The position numbers and the translations under genes are program-made. A stretch of DNA of 64,000 nt, from positions 62,001 through 126,000 of the forward strand of contig NZ_FOGU01000010.1 in the NCBI RefSeq assembly GCF_900111315.1, written 5' to 3'. Origin of the DNA: Tranquillimonas rosea. GTDB lineage: Bacteria > Pseudomonadota > Alphaproteobacteria > Rhodobacterales > Rhodobacteraceae. The notes under the pieces are model-generated. The model searched no databases, was not told where the DNA came from, and saw only the letters and a list, made by a program, of their open reading frames with translations. Positions 44,752 to 53,560 of this stretch are shown here, in pieces; within the stretch, counting starts at the first letter, position 1; every line of letters starts with the position of its first letter.

Positions 44752-45860
44752 TGCGTAAGGCAACGATCCTAATTCCCATCGTCGTCGTCGCTGCCATCGG
44801 GCTGCTTTCGTCGATCTTCATCGTCGACGAGCGCGAGAACGTGCTGGTCCTGCAGTTCGGCCAGATCAAGCAGGTCAAGGAAGAGCCGGGCCTCGGGTTC
44901 AAGGTGCCGCTGATCCAGGACGTCGTGCGCTACGACGACCGCATCCTCTCGCTCGACACCGAGGCGACCGAGGTGACCCCTGCGGACGACCGGCGCCTCG
45001 TGGTGGACGCCTTCGCGCGCTACCGCATCGACGACGTCGTGCAGTTCCGCGAGGCGATCGGCGTGGGCGGTCTGCTGGCCGCCGAGAATCGCCTTGGCGA
45101 CATCCTCAACGCCCAGATCCGCGCCGTGCTCGGTTCGGACGGCGTGACCTCGAACACTATCCTGTCCGAGGATCGCAGCCAGCTGATGGAGCGGATCACC
45201 GAGGAATCGCGCAGCCGGGCCGAGGCGCTGGGGCTTTATGTCATCGATGTGAGGCTCAAGCAGACGAACCTGCCGACCCAGAACCTCGACGCCACCTTCG
45301 CCCGGATGCGGGCCGAGCGTGAGCGTGAGGCCGCGGACGAGATCGCGCGTGGTGAAGAGGCGGCGCAGCGGGTGCGCGCGCTGGCCGACAGGACCGTCGT
45401 CGAACTGGTCTCTGACGCCGAACGCGAGGCGGAGATCACCCGCGGTCAGGCGGATGCCGAGCGGAACCGCATCTTTGCCGAGGCTTTCGGTGCGAATCCC
45501 GAGTTCTTCGAGTTCTACCGCTCGCTCACGGCCTACACCCGGTCGCTCCGTGGCGAGAACTCGACCCTCGTCCTGACGCCCGACAGCGAGTTCTTCGACT
45601 ATCTCAAGACGGACCAGCCGCGGGAGGTGAACCGCGCCCTGACGCCGGTCCCGCAGGACGGCGCCGAGGGCGCCGACCAGTCCGGCGCGAACACGGAAGA
45701 GGGCGACGGCGCCGCGCAGACCGAGGCCTCCGCCCCCGAGGCCGAGGCTCAGGGTGAGCCGGAGCAATCCGAGGCGTCGGCGGACGAGGACAGCGGCAGC
45801 GACAACAGCTCGCTTCCGGTGGCCGAGGCTGACAGCGCGGACGAGGTCGAGACGCAGTGA
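44751..45860 (+). CDS. hflC: HflC, membrane protease modulator
   Basis: The 369-residue protein has an N-terminal helix (ILIPIVVVAAIGLLSSIFIV), then the band-7 domain (VDERENVLVLQFGQIKQV). ARYRIDDVVQFREAIG and MRAEREREAADEIARGEEAAQRVRALAD mark the coiled-coil arm. A C-terminal tail of about 75 residues is rich in Glu, Ala and Asp. It forms the FtsH-associated complex with HflK. Its stop overlaps the start of the small DUF2065 gene (GTGA). Confidence 0.96.
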   Translation: MRKATILIPIVVVAAIGLLSSIFIVDERENVLVLQFGQIKQVKEEPGLGFKVPLIQDVVRYDDRILSLDTEATEVTPADDRRLVVDAFARYRIDDVVQFREAIGVGGLLAAENRLGDILNAQIRAVLGSDGVTSNTILSEDRSQLMERITEESRSRAEALGLYVIDVRLKQTNLPTQNLDATFARMRAEREREAADEIARGEEAAQRVRALADRTVVELVSDAEREAEITRGQADAERNRIFAEAFGANPEFFEFYRSLTAYTRSLRGENSTLVLTPDSEFFDYLKTDQPREVNRALTPVPQDGAEGADQSGANTEEGDGAAQTEASAPEAEAQGEPEQSEASADEDSGSDNSSLPVAEADSADEVETQ

Positions 45861-46054
45861 CCGCCATCGTGGTCATGGCCATCGGCCTTGCATTCTGCTT
45901 CGAGGGGCTGGTCTTTGCACTGGCCCCTTTTCGTATCGAACAGGCGCTCGAGGCCCTGCGCGACCTGGGCCCCGAGGCACGGCGCATCATCGGGCTCGCG
46001 GTGCTGGCTGCCGGTGTCGCGCTGGTGGCGCTGGGACGGGCGCTCGGGGCCTGA
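45857..46054 (+). CDS. DUF2065 small membrane protein
   Basis: The 65-residue protein has two hydrophobic segments (residues 2-24 and 43-63) and the DUF2065 signature CFEGLVFALAPFRIEQALEAL. The function is unknown. A GTG start overlaps the hflC stop by 4 bp (GTGA), so it is co-translated. It is commonly placed downstream of hflC in this group, which suggests a part in the same membrane-protease complex. Confidence 0.88.
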   Translation: MTAIVVMAIGLAFCFEGLVFALAPFRIEQALEALRDLGPEARRIIGLAVLAAGVALVALGRALGA

Positions 46055-46229
46055 GCACGGCCCGTTCGTTCCCTTCGCAAGATGTCACGGCGCTTTCACG
46101 CGCGTTTTATTCAGCGAGTGTGGCCTTTCGGTTGCAGGGTTCGGGACCTATCTGCAAGGTGACGGCATCAGCCCGGGCCGGAGACGGTGCGGGCGTCGCG
46201 TCCCCAATCTATGATCCAAGGAGTTTGGA

Positions 46230-47711
46230 GTGACATCCCAGGCCAAGACCCTAACCGCGACCCCACAGACGCAGGTGATGCGCCTGTTCTGGGTCCTCCT
46301 CGTCGGCCTCGCCCTGACGGTCGGCCAAGTGGCCAACGCCCAGACACGGCCGACGAGCTTCTCCGAGCTTGCCGACGAGGTCAGCCCGTCCGTCGTCAAC
46401 ATCACCACGTCGACCACCGTTGCGTCGCGGTCTGGTGAAGGTCAGCCGATGGTTCCCGAGGGCTCGCCCTTCGAGGATTTCTTCCGTGACTTCATGGACC
46501 GCAACGGCCCGAACGGTCAGCAGCCCCAGCGTCCGCGCCGCAGCCAGGCGCTCGGCTCGGGCTTCGTGATCTCCGAGGACGGCTTCGTCGTCACCAACAA
46601 CCACGTGATCGAGGGCGCCGACGAGATCATCGTCGAGTTCTTCTCGGGTAACGAATTGCAGGCCGAGGTCGTGGGCACCGACCCCAACACCGACATCGCC
46701 CTGCTCAAAGTCGAGCCCGACGAGGCCCTGTCCTATGTCGAGTTCGGCAACAGCGACGAGGCCAATGTCGGCGACTGGGTCATGGCGATGGGCAACCCGC
46801 TGGGCCAGGGCTTTTCCGTCTCGGCCGGCATCGTGTCGGCCCGCGGCCGGGCGCTCAGCGGCAGCTATGACGACTACATCCAGACCGACGCGGCCATCAA
46901 CCGCGGCAACTCGGGCGGGCCGCTGTTCAACATGGACGGCGACGTGATCGGCGTGAACACCGCCATCCTCTCGCCGACCGGCGGGTCGATCGGCATCGGC
47001 TTCGCCATGTCCTCCAACGTCGTCACCAATGTCGTCGACCAGCTCCAGGAATTCGGCGAGACGCGCCGCGGCTGGCTGGGCGTCCGCATCCAGGACGTGA
47101 CCGACGACATCGCCGAAAGCATCGGCCTCGAAGAGGTCCGCGGCGCGCTGGTCACCGACGTGCCCGAGGGCCCCGCGCAGGAGGCGGGCATGGAATCGGG
47201 CGACGTGATCCTGTCGTTCGACGGGAACGAGGTCGAGGACACGCGTGGCCTTGTCCGCACCGTGGGCAACACCGCCGTCGGCAAGACCGTGCGCGTCACC
47301 GTCTTCCGTGAGGGCGCGACCGAGACGCTCCGCGTGACGTTGGGCCGCCGCGAGGACGCGCAGGACGCCGTGCCCGCCTCGGCCCCTGCCGACCAGGAGA
47401 CGCCGTCCGAGGAAGAGGTTCTCGGCCTGACCCTGTCGGACATGACCGCCGAGCTTCGCGAGGAGCTCGCCCTGCCGGACAATGCCGAGGGCGTGGTCGT
47501 CACCGACGTCGCCGTCGAGAGCGAGGCCTACGAGAAGGGCCTGCGCGCGGGCGACCTGATCGCCGAGGCCGGCCAGCAGCAGGTGGAGAGCCCCGGCGAT
47601 CTGCAGGAGCGGATCGACAGCGCCCGCGAGGCGGGCCGCAAGTCGCTGCTCCTCCTCGTGCGCCGCGAAGGTGAGCCGCGCTTCGTGGCCCTGTCGATCG
47701 ACCAGGGCTGA
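46230..47711 (+). CDS. DegP/MucD-type periplasmic serine protease
   Basis: The 493-residue protease/chaperone has a signal sequence (residues 18-37). The trypsin-like domain holds the catalytic triad His125 (TNNHVI), Asp155 (NTDIALL) and Ser228 (GNSGGP). Two PDZ domains follow, around 280-370 and 400-490 (RGWLGVRIQDV; GVVVTDVAVESEAYEKGLRAGDLI). It degrades misfolded periplasmic proteins. The start is a GTG at 46230 with an AAGGAGTTTG ribosome site. A strong terminator follows. Its place after hflKC fits envelope quality control. Confidence 0.96.
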   Translation: MTSQAKTLTATPQTQVMRLFWVLLVGLALTVGQVANAQTRPTSFSELADEVSPSVVNITTSTTVASRSGEGQPMVPEGSPFEDFFRDFMDRNGPNGQQPQRPRRSQALGSGFVISEDGFVVTNNHVIEGADEIIVEFFSGNELQAEVVGTDPNTDIALLKVEPDEALSYVEFGNSDEANVGDWVMAMGNPLGQGFSVSAGIVSARGRALSGSYDDYIQTDAAINRGNSGGPLFNMDGDVIGVNTAILSPTGGSIGIGFAMSSNVVTNVVDQLQEFGETRRGWLGVRIQDVTDDIAESIGLEEVRGALVTDVPEGPAQEAGMESGDVILSFDGNEVEDTRGLVRTVGNTAVGKTVRVTVFREGATETLRVTLGRREDAQDAVPASAPADQETPSEEEVLGLTLSDMTAELREELALPDNAEGVVVTDVAVESEAYEKGLRAGDLIAEAGQQQVESPGDLQERIDSAREAGRKSLLLLVRREGEPRFVALSIDQG

Positions 47712-47739
47712 CACCGGCGCCACCGCACGACAGATGGTA

Positions 47740-47766
47740 GGGCGCCCCCCGCGGGGCGCCCTTTTT
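47740..47766 (+). terminator. intrinsic terminator after the DegP-type gene
   Basis: GGGCGCCCC (47740-47748) pairs perfectly with GGGGCGCCC (47753-47761) around a 4-base loop and is followed by TTTTT. This is a textbook rho-independent terminator. Confidence 0.9.
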
Positions 47767-47786
47767 CGTGCGCCAATGGGGCTTGG

Positions 47787-48308
47787 TCAGTCGCCGGAGG
47801 GGGCCGCGAGGGCCTCGTCCCGCTCGTAGGCCACAAGGCCCAGCCGCTTGGCCGCGGCGAGACTCAGCGCGTCGCTGTGCAGCGATTGCGCCGCCTGATA
47901 GCGGCGGATGGCCCGTCGCGTGGCGTCGTCGACTTCGCCGGTCACCGGGCCCCGGTGATACCCCCGCGCCCTGAGCGCCCGCTGCAGAGAGGCCACGAAG
48001 GCCGGCGTCACCATCTCGGGGCAGGGGGTCTCGAACCAGATGTCGTCGCGGTCGCGCAGGATCGCCTGCCGTGTCTCGGTGCGATAGGTCGCGGGCGCGG
48101 CACGCCCCGCCGGGGCCACCTGCACCTGCTCGGTCACTGTCTCGATCAGCGCCGGCGTCGTCTCCCGCGCCCAGCAGGTGCCCGGCGCCGCGTCGGGCGG
48201 GGCGTCCCGCGCCGACAGGTCCGCTTCGAGGAAGCGCGACACGCGCGGACCGCCATCGGCACATGCGACGAGAACCAGGGGCGCGACCAGCGCCAGGGAT
48301 CGGATCAT
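47787..48308 (-). CDS. putative lipoprotein with peptidoglycan-binding domain
   Basis: The 173-residue protein has a lipoprotein signal ending in LVLVAC (Cys15). A region of about 95 residues follows with CWARETTPALIETVTEQVQV. The C-terminal PG_binding_1-like domain reads FVASLQRALRARGYHRGPVTGEVDDATRRAIRRYQ. Such domains anchor proteins to the cell wall. ATG 48308 begins the signal; an upstream start would add 12 unrelated residues. It is convergent with the DegP-type gene. The function beyond cell-wall binding is not known. Confidence 0.82.
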   Translation of the reverse strand: MIRSLALVAPLVLVACADGGPRVSRFLEADLSARDAPPDAAPGTCWARETTPALIETVTEQVQVAPAGRAAPATYRTETRQAILRDRDDIWFETPCPEMVTPAFVASLQRALRARGYHRGPVTGEVDDATRRAIRRYQAAQSLHSDALSLAAAKRLGLVAYERDEALAAPSGD

Positions 48309-48377
48309 GCTGCTCGGGCCTCTTGCTGGGCGTCTGCCCGGCATCCTAGCCGCCCGCTCCGCGTCGGGAAAGCCCGC

Positions 48378-48800
48378 TCAGGGCTGGTCTGCGGCGCGGG
48401 CGGGCAGATGCACGGCGGTGGCCGGGTCGGCCTCCTGCGGCGCGGCGTCGGGGCGCAGGAGGTCGTCGAGCATCCACGAGATGTCCTCGATCACGTCCGC
48501 CACCACGTGCACCACGGCGCCCTCGCGCTGCAGCCGCCCGGTTACCCGCAGGCAGCGCCCGGCGATCACCGCCCGGCGGTAGCGTTCGTACAGCGACCGC
48601 CAGACGATCACGTTGCAGATGCCAGTCTCGTCCTCGAGCGTGATGAAGATCACGCCCTTCGCCGTGCCCGGCCGCTGGCGCACCAGCACCAGCCCCGCGA
48701 CGGCCACCCGCGCCCCCTTCGGCGGCTCGTCCAGCCGGGCATGGGGCAGGCAGGCGGGCGGACGCGGCCATTCCGCGGGCGGTGTGCCGAAATCGGTCAT
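48378..48800 (-). CDS. stand-alone OB-fold protein resembling the DnaE2 C-terminus, SOS-controlled
   Basis: The 140-residue product contains the OB-fold nucleic-acid-binding domain seen at the C-terminus of the error-prone polymerase DnaE2/ImuC. Landmarks are GARVAVAGLVLVRQRPGTAKGVIFITLEDETG, then VIVWRSLYERYRRAV, then GRLQREGAVVHVVA. The polymerase core is absent, and nothing upstream encodes it. A perfect GTTC-N7-GTTC LexA box ends one base before the ATG, as expected of the imuA-imuB-dnaE2 cassette. It may be a remnant left by deletion of that cassette, or an independent SOS protein. The frame is intact. Confidence 0.75.
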   Translation of the reverse strand: MTDFGTPPAEWPRPPACLPHARLDEPPKGARVAVAGLVLVRQRPGTAKGVIFITLEDETGICNVIVWRSLYERYRRAVIAGRCLRVTGRLQREGAVVHVVADVIEDISWMLDDLLRPDAAPQEADPATAVHLPARAADQP

Positions 48801-48801
48801 G

Positions 48802-48816
48802 GAACAGAGTTAGAAC
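48802..48816 (-). promoter_or_regulatory. LexA (SOS) box
   Basis: On the minus strand it reads GTTCTAACTCTGTTC, exactly GTTC-N7-GTTC, the LexA operator of Alphaproteobacteria. It lies one base upstream of the OB-fold gene's ATG and overlaps its predicted -10 element, so LexA binding would block transcription. Confidence 0.8.
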
Positions 48817-48835
48817 ATATGGGGTACACCGGCAA
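48807..48835 (-). promoter_or_regulatory. candidate promoter for a leaderless transcript
   Basis: TTGCCG (48835-48830) and TAACTC (48812-48807) are separated by 17 bp on the minus strand. This spacing would start transcription at the A of the ATG at 48800. There is no Shine-Dalgarno ahead of the ATG, which fits a leaderless mRNA. The -10 match is only partial. Confidence 0.45.
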
Positions 48836-48870
48836 GAGACGGCTTTCACTTGCCGCCCGCCTTCCCCTAA

Positions 48871-49253
<383 letters not shown>

Positions 49254-49254
<1 letters not shown>

Positions 49255-49961
49255 TGCGCGGGGGGGCGGTACGGGGCGCCGCTGCGGCGCTCGTCCTCCT
49301 CGCCGCCCCGCCGGCCGCGGCCGAGGGCGTGGCCGCCGCCCGCTTCGCCGCGCCCACCGACCGTTACGATCACGCCGTCCTCGGCGACGCGATCGAGTGG
49401 GGCGCGCTCGAAATCGTCACCGAAACCGGTCGCCGTCTCACGCTCACCCTGCCGCGGACCCGCGTGTTCGAGGATCTCGCGCCCCGCCGCGCGGACATCG
49501 ACGGAGACGGGGACGACGAGGTGTTCGTGGTCGAGACCGATCTCGACCGGGGCGCGCGCCTGTCGGTCTACGATGCCGCCGGTCTCGTCGCCGCCACGCC
49601 CTTCATCGGCCGCCGTCACAGGTGGCTCGCCCCCGTCGGCGCGGCCGATCTCGACGGCGACGGCACGGTCGAGATCGCCTATGTCGATCGCCCCCATCTC
49701 GCCGCGATCCTGCGGGTTTGGCGCTACCGCGACGGCGCCCTGCACGAGGTCGCAGCGTCCCCCGGCCTGACGAACCACCGTCTCGGCCAGGCGGTGATCC
49801 AGGGCGGGATCGCCCGTTGCGCCGACGGCCCCGCCATCGTCACCGCCGATGCCGCCTGGCGCCGCGTGATCGTCACGACCCTTCGCCGGGGCCACCTCTC
49901 CCCTCGGGACACCGGCCCCTATACCGGTCCCGACAGCCTCGCCCCCGACCAGGCCTGCTGA
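49254..49961 (+). CDS. secreted FG-GAP/VCBS repeat protein
   Basis: The 235-residue protein has a signal peptide ending near PPAAAEG. It shows two calcium-type FG-GAP motifs: ADIDGDGDDEVFVVE (about residue 82) and ADLDGDGTVEIAYVD (about residue 131). These form blades of a beta-propeller. The function is unknown. It is joined to the ferredoxin gene by a one-base stop/start overlap, which is a strange partnership for a secreted protein, and so may only reflect compact gene packing. Confidence 0.8.
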
Positions 49962-49968
49962 CCCACCC

Positions 49969-50028
49969 TTCTTCTGTCCAAGAAATATCCCGGGGGAGTC
50001 GCCGCCAGGCGACGGGGGCAGCGCCCCC
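49969..50028. repeat. dispersed intergenic repeat, copy C
   Basis: CTTCTTCTGTCC, then AAATATCCCGGGGGAGTC, then a GTCGCC/GGCGAC hairpin and GGGGGC/GCCCCC. Orientation is opposite to copy B. It lies between the convergent FG-GAP and purD genes. Confidence 0.65.
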
Positions 50029-50039
50029 ACTCCACGTCC

Positions 50040-51302
50040 TCAGAGCGCCCGCCAGCCGATATCCCGCCGGAAGACCCCCCCCGGCCAGTCCACCTTCCCG
50101 CACATCCCGTAGGCCCGCTCCCGCGCCTCGGCCAGGCTCGCGCCCCGCGCGGTCACGTTCAGCACCCGCCCGCCGTTCGATACGAGCCGCCCTTCGCTTT
50201 CCGCGGTGCCCGCGTGGAACACCATGTGGAACGAATCCTCCGCGATCCCGCCGAGCCCGGCAATGGTCTCGCCCTTGGCATAGCTGCCGGGATAGCCGTC
50301 CGCCGCGATCACGACCGTCATCGCGTGGTCCTCCGCCCAGTCGATCCGCGCCTCGGCCAGTCGTCCCTCGGCGCAGGCATGCAGCGCGTCGAGCGCCTGC
50401 GCCCCGAGCCGCATCATCAGCGCCTGGCACTCCGGGTCGCCGAACCGGACATTGTATTCCACCAGCCGCGGCGCGCCGTCCTTTATCATCAGCCCGGCAT
50501 AGAGCACACCGCGATAGGGCGTTCCGCGCCGGGCCATCTCGGCCAGGGTCGGGCGCACAATCTCGTCCATCGCCCGCGCTTCGACGGCAGCGTCCAGCAC
50601 CGGTGCGGGGGAATAGGCGCCCATGCCGCCGGTGTTCGGCCCGGTGTCGCCGTCGCCCAGCCGCTTGTGATCCTGCGCGGTGCCGATCGGCAGGGCGGTC
50701 TCGCCGTCGCACAGCACGAAGAGCGAGGCTTCCTCGCCGGTCATGAACTCCTCCAGCACGACGCTCGCCCCGGCGGCCCCCAGGGAGCCGCCGAACATGT
50801 CGTCGATCGCCGCCAGCGCCTCGTCTTCGTCCATCGCGACGACGACGCCCTTGCCCGCGGCCAGCCCGTCGGCCTTGACCACGATCGGCGCGCCCGCCGC
50901 CGCGACATGGGCCCGCGCCGCGGCGGCGTCGTCGAACCGCGCCCAGGCAGCCGTGGGCACCCCGGCGGCGTCGCAGATTTCCTTGGTGAAGGTCTTCGAC
51001 GCCTCCAACTCGGCCGCCGCGCGGTCGGGCCCCACCACTGACAGGTCCGCCGCTCGCAGCACGTCGGCCACCCCGGCGGCCAGCGGCGCCTCGGGCCCGA
51101 TGACGACGAGGTCGATCGCCTCCTTCGCGGCGAATTCGGCCACCGCGCCGCCGTCGAGGATGTCGAGCGTGGCGCAATCGGCGATGGCGGCGATCCCGGC
51201 ATTGCCCGGCGCCACGATCAGCTTGTCGCATTTCGGGTTCTGCATCGCGGCCCAGGCCAGGGCATGCTCGCGGCCGCCGCCGCCAAGGATCAGGATGTTC
51301 AT
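50040..51302 (-). CDS. purD: phosphoribosylamine-glycine ligase
   Basis: The 420-residue ATP-grasp enzyme of purine synthesis opens NILILGGGGREHALAWA. KADGLAAGKGVVVA and EEFMTGEEASLFVLCDG are ATP-grasp signatures. EYNVRFGDPECQ and GYPGSYAKGE are typical near the C-terminus. ATG 51302 fits the family exactly. It is divergent from xseA across 69 bp. A dispersed repeat lies at its 3' end. Confidence 0.98.
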   Translation of the reverse strand: MNILILGGGGREHALAWAAMQNPKCDKLIVAPGNAGIAAIADCATLDILDGGAVAEFAAKEAIDLVVIGPEAPLAAGVADVLRAADLSVVGPDRAAAELEASKTFTKEICDAAGVPTAAWARFDDAAAARAHVAAAGAPIVVKADGLAAGKGVVVAMDEDEALAAIDDMFGGSLGAAGASVVLEEFMTGEEASLFVLCDGETALPIGTAQDHKRLGDGDTGPNTGGMGAYSPAPVLDAAVEARAMDEIVRPTLAEMARRGTPYRGVLYAGLMIKDGAPRLVEYNVRFGDPECQALMMRLGAQALDALHACAEGRLAEARIDWAEDHAMTVVIAADGYPGSYAKGETIAGLGGIAEDSFHMVFHAGTAESEGRLVSNGGRVLNVTARGASLAEARERAYGMCGKVDWPGGVFRRDIGWRAL

Positions 51303-51371
51303 GTCGCGCGCCTTTCCCTCGGATCGGGCGCGGTCTAGGGTGATCGGGCACGCGGCACAAGACGGACCGGC

Positions 51372-52919
51372 ATGGACGACCTCATCGAAGACGCGCAGCC
51401 CGGCGGCAACACGCCCGAATTCACCGTGTCCGAAATCTCGGGTGCGGTGAAACGCACGCTCGAGAACACCTTCGGCCGGGTCCGCGTCCGGGGCGAGGTC
51501 GGCCGCGTGTTCAAGGCGCGCTCGGGGCATCTCTACTTCGACATCAAGGACGACCGGGCGGTCCTCGCCTCGGTCACCTGGCGCGGCCAGCTGTCCCAGC
51601 TCGCCCAGCTCCCCGAAGAGGGGATGGAGGTCATCGCCACGGGGCGGCTGACCACCTTCGGCAGCCAGTCCAAGTACCAGCTCAACGTCGAAGAGCTGCG
51701 CCCCGCCGGGGTCGGCGCCCTGATGGCGATGCTCGAGAAGCGCAAGAAGGCGCTCGAGGCCGAGGGGCTGTTCGCGACCGAACGCAAGCGCGCGCTGCCC
51801 TTCCTGCCCGAGGTGATCGGCGTGGTCACATCGCCCTCGGGCGCCGTGATCCGCGACATCCTGCACCGCCTGCGCGACCGCTTCCCGCGAAGGGTTCTCG
51901 TCTGGCCCGTGGCGGTCCAGGGCAAGGACTGCGCCCCCCAGGTGGCCCGCGCGATCGAGGGCTTCAACGCGCTCGATCCGGGCGGTCCCGTGCCGCGGCC
52001 CGATCTCCTGATCGTCGCGCGCGGCGGCGGTTCCATCGAGGATCTCTGGGGCTTCAACGAAGAGGCCGTGGCCCGCGCCGCCGCGGCATCGGAGATCCCC
52101 CTCATCTCGGCCGTCGGGCACGAGACGGACACCACGCTGATCGACTACGTCTCCGACTACCGCGCCCCCACCCCCACCGCGGCGGCCGAGCGGGCGGTGC
52201 CGGTAAGGCTGGACCTCCTGACCTGGACCGACCAGCAGGGCGCCCGGCTGGTCCGGGCGGCGGGGCAGGCGGTCAGCGCGCGGCGACAGCGCCTGGGCGA
52301 CGTCTCCCGCGCGCTGCCCCGGCCCGAAACGCTGACCTTCGCGGCGCGCCAGCGCCTCGACTGGCTCGACACCCGGCTGCCCTCGGCCCTCCGCGCCGCT
52401 GCGGCGGCCAAGCGGGCGCAGCTCACCCAGGCCGCGGCGGTGCTGCGCCCGGCCACCCTGCGCACCCGCGTCGCCGCCGACCGCGAGCGGCTCGACCGGC
52501 TGGCGGCGCGTCTCGATCCCGCGCTCGCGCGCAACCGGCGCCAGGCCGAGTCGCGGTTCCAGACGACCGCCGCGCGCCTGACGCCGCGTCCGGTGCAGCG
52601 CACCATCCGTGACCAGGCCCGCCGCCTCGCCGATACAGCGGCACGGGGCGGGACCGCGACCCGCGCCACCCTCCGCCAGCGGACCGAGCGCCTCGCCGCG
52701 GTCGAGCGTCTGCGGCTGACGCTGGGCTACGAGGCGACCCTGCAGCGGGGCTACGCAGTGGTCCGGGACGACAACAACCGCGTCCTCACCGACAAGGCTG
52801 CCGCGCAGAAGGCGACCGGGATGGACATCCAGTTCCGCGACGGCCACCTGACGATCGGCGCTGCCCGCCCGTCGAAAAAGCCGAAGGACACACCGCCCGA
52901 ACAGGGCTCGCTGCTGTGA
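51372..52919 (+). CDS. xseA: exodeoxyribonuclease VII large subunit
   Basis: The 515-residue subunit of the single-strand-specific exonuclease VII opens EFTVSEISGAVKRTLENTFGRVRVRGEVG, an N-terminal OB-fold. The catalytic core has PFLPEVIGVVTSPSGAVIRDI, ARGGGSIEDLWGFN and GHETDTTLIDYVSDYRAPTPTAAAE. A long Arg/Ala coiled-coil follows (about 290-420). The small subunit gene xseB is not in this window. The ATG and length are normal. Confidence 0.97.
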   Translation: MDDLIEDAQPGGNTPEFTVSEISGAVKRTLENTFGRVRVRGEVGRVFKARSGHLYFDIKDDRAVLASVTWRGQLSQLAQLPEEGMEVIATGRLTTFGSQSKYQLNVEELRPAGVGALMAMLEKRKKALEAEGLFATERKRALPFLPEVIGVVTSPSGAVIRDILHRLRDRFPRRVLVWPVAVQGKDCAPQVARAIEGFNALDPGGPVPRPDLLIVARGGGSIEDLWGFNEEAVARAAAASEIPLISAVGHETDTTLIDYVSDYRAPTPTAAAERAVPVRLDLLTWTDQQGARLVRAAGQAVSARRQRLGDVSRALPRPETLTFAARQRLDWLDTRLPSALRAAAAAKRAQLTQAAAVLRPATLRTRVAADRERLDRLAARLDPALARNRRQAESRFQTTAARLTPRPVQRTIRDQARRLADTAARGGTATRATLRQRTERLAAVERLRLTLGYEATLQRGYAVVRDDNNRVLTDKAAAQKATGMDIQFRDGHLTIGAARPSKKPKDTPPEQGSLL

Positions 52920-52930
52920 GCGGTCCGGCG

Positions 52931-52995
52931 TCTTTGGTCCGCGAAATATCCTGGGGGTGAATGGCCCCGCAGGGGCCAGAGGGGGCAAAGCCCCC
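52931..52995. repeat. dispersed intergenic repeat, copy D
   Basis: CTTTGGTCC and AAATATCCTGGGGGTG, then a GGCCCC/GGGGCC hairpin and GGGGGC-AAA-GCCCCC. It lies between convergent xseA and the secreted protein gene. The hairpin between box and G5C stem differs from copies B, C and F. Confidence 0.65.
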
Positions 52996-53005
52996 ATTCC
53001 CCGCC

Positions 53006-53404
53006 TCAGACCCCGATCCGCGGCCCCGGGCACTGCATTGGCGCGTCCGTCGCCTCGGTCTCGTACAGTTCCGTGCCGGCAGGGTCGCCCGCGAACCGCG
53101 CCCGCAGGCCGCTGCCCGCATCGCGGTAGAAGGTCCAACATTGCGGCCCGGTGCCGTCCTCGTACTCGAAACAGATCTGCTCGCCCCGCTGGTACCAGAC
53201 GCCCTCCTTGCACTCGCCGTCCAGGAACGACCACCGCACCCGGCGGTCCGAGAGGTATTCCTCCATCCCGTAGGTGACACCGCCGGTGGCGAAGGTCAGC
53301 GTCTTGCCCGAGACGTAATCCTCGAACTCGGCCGCGCTCATCGGCGATTGCGCAGAGGCTGGCAGGGCGAGGGCGAAGACGAGGAACAGGGCACGACCGA
53401 TCAT
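53006..53404 (-). CDS. secreted protein of unknown function
   Basis: The 132-residue protein has a signal peptide (FLVFALALPASAQ). A compact domain follows with four Cys residues (GECKEG, QICFEY, PQCWTF, MQCPGP), probably two disulfides in the periplasm. It has a repeated YGMEEYL/FEYEDGTG acidic pattern. I do not recognise a family. ATG 53404 is the only start that keeps the signal peptide intact. It is convergent with xseA and divergent from the NuoEF-like gene. Confidence 0.7.
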   Translation of the reverse strand: MIGRALFLVFALALPASAQSPMSAAEFEDYVSGKTLTFATGGVTYGMEEYLSDRRVRWSFLDGECKEGVWYQRGEQICFEYEDGTGPQCWTFYRDAGSGLRARFAGDPAGTELYETEATDAPMQCPGPRIGV

Positions 53405-53560
53405 GGGCAAAGCGTGGCACAGCGCGCGCGGTGGCACCACCCGCCGGACTGTCGCATCGGCGCCGGGCCGCCGGGGTCTCTGCTGATCGTCACGGGTCGC
53501 ATTTGGCATGGTTCGCCGGCACGCGGACGGTCTAGGATGTGGCCGAAGACGGGAGGACGC

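Noticed and set aside
46132-46157. TTGCAG-N14-CTGCAA as a stress-sigma promoter or operator for the DegP-type gene
   Set aside because: Only 6-bp arms and no match to a known stress-promoter pattern. It could be chance in GC-rich DNA.
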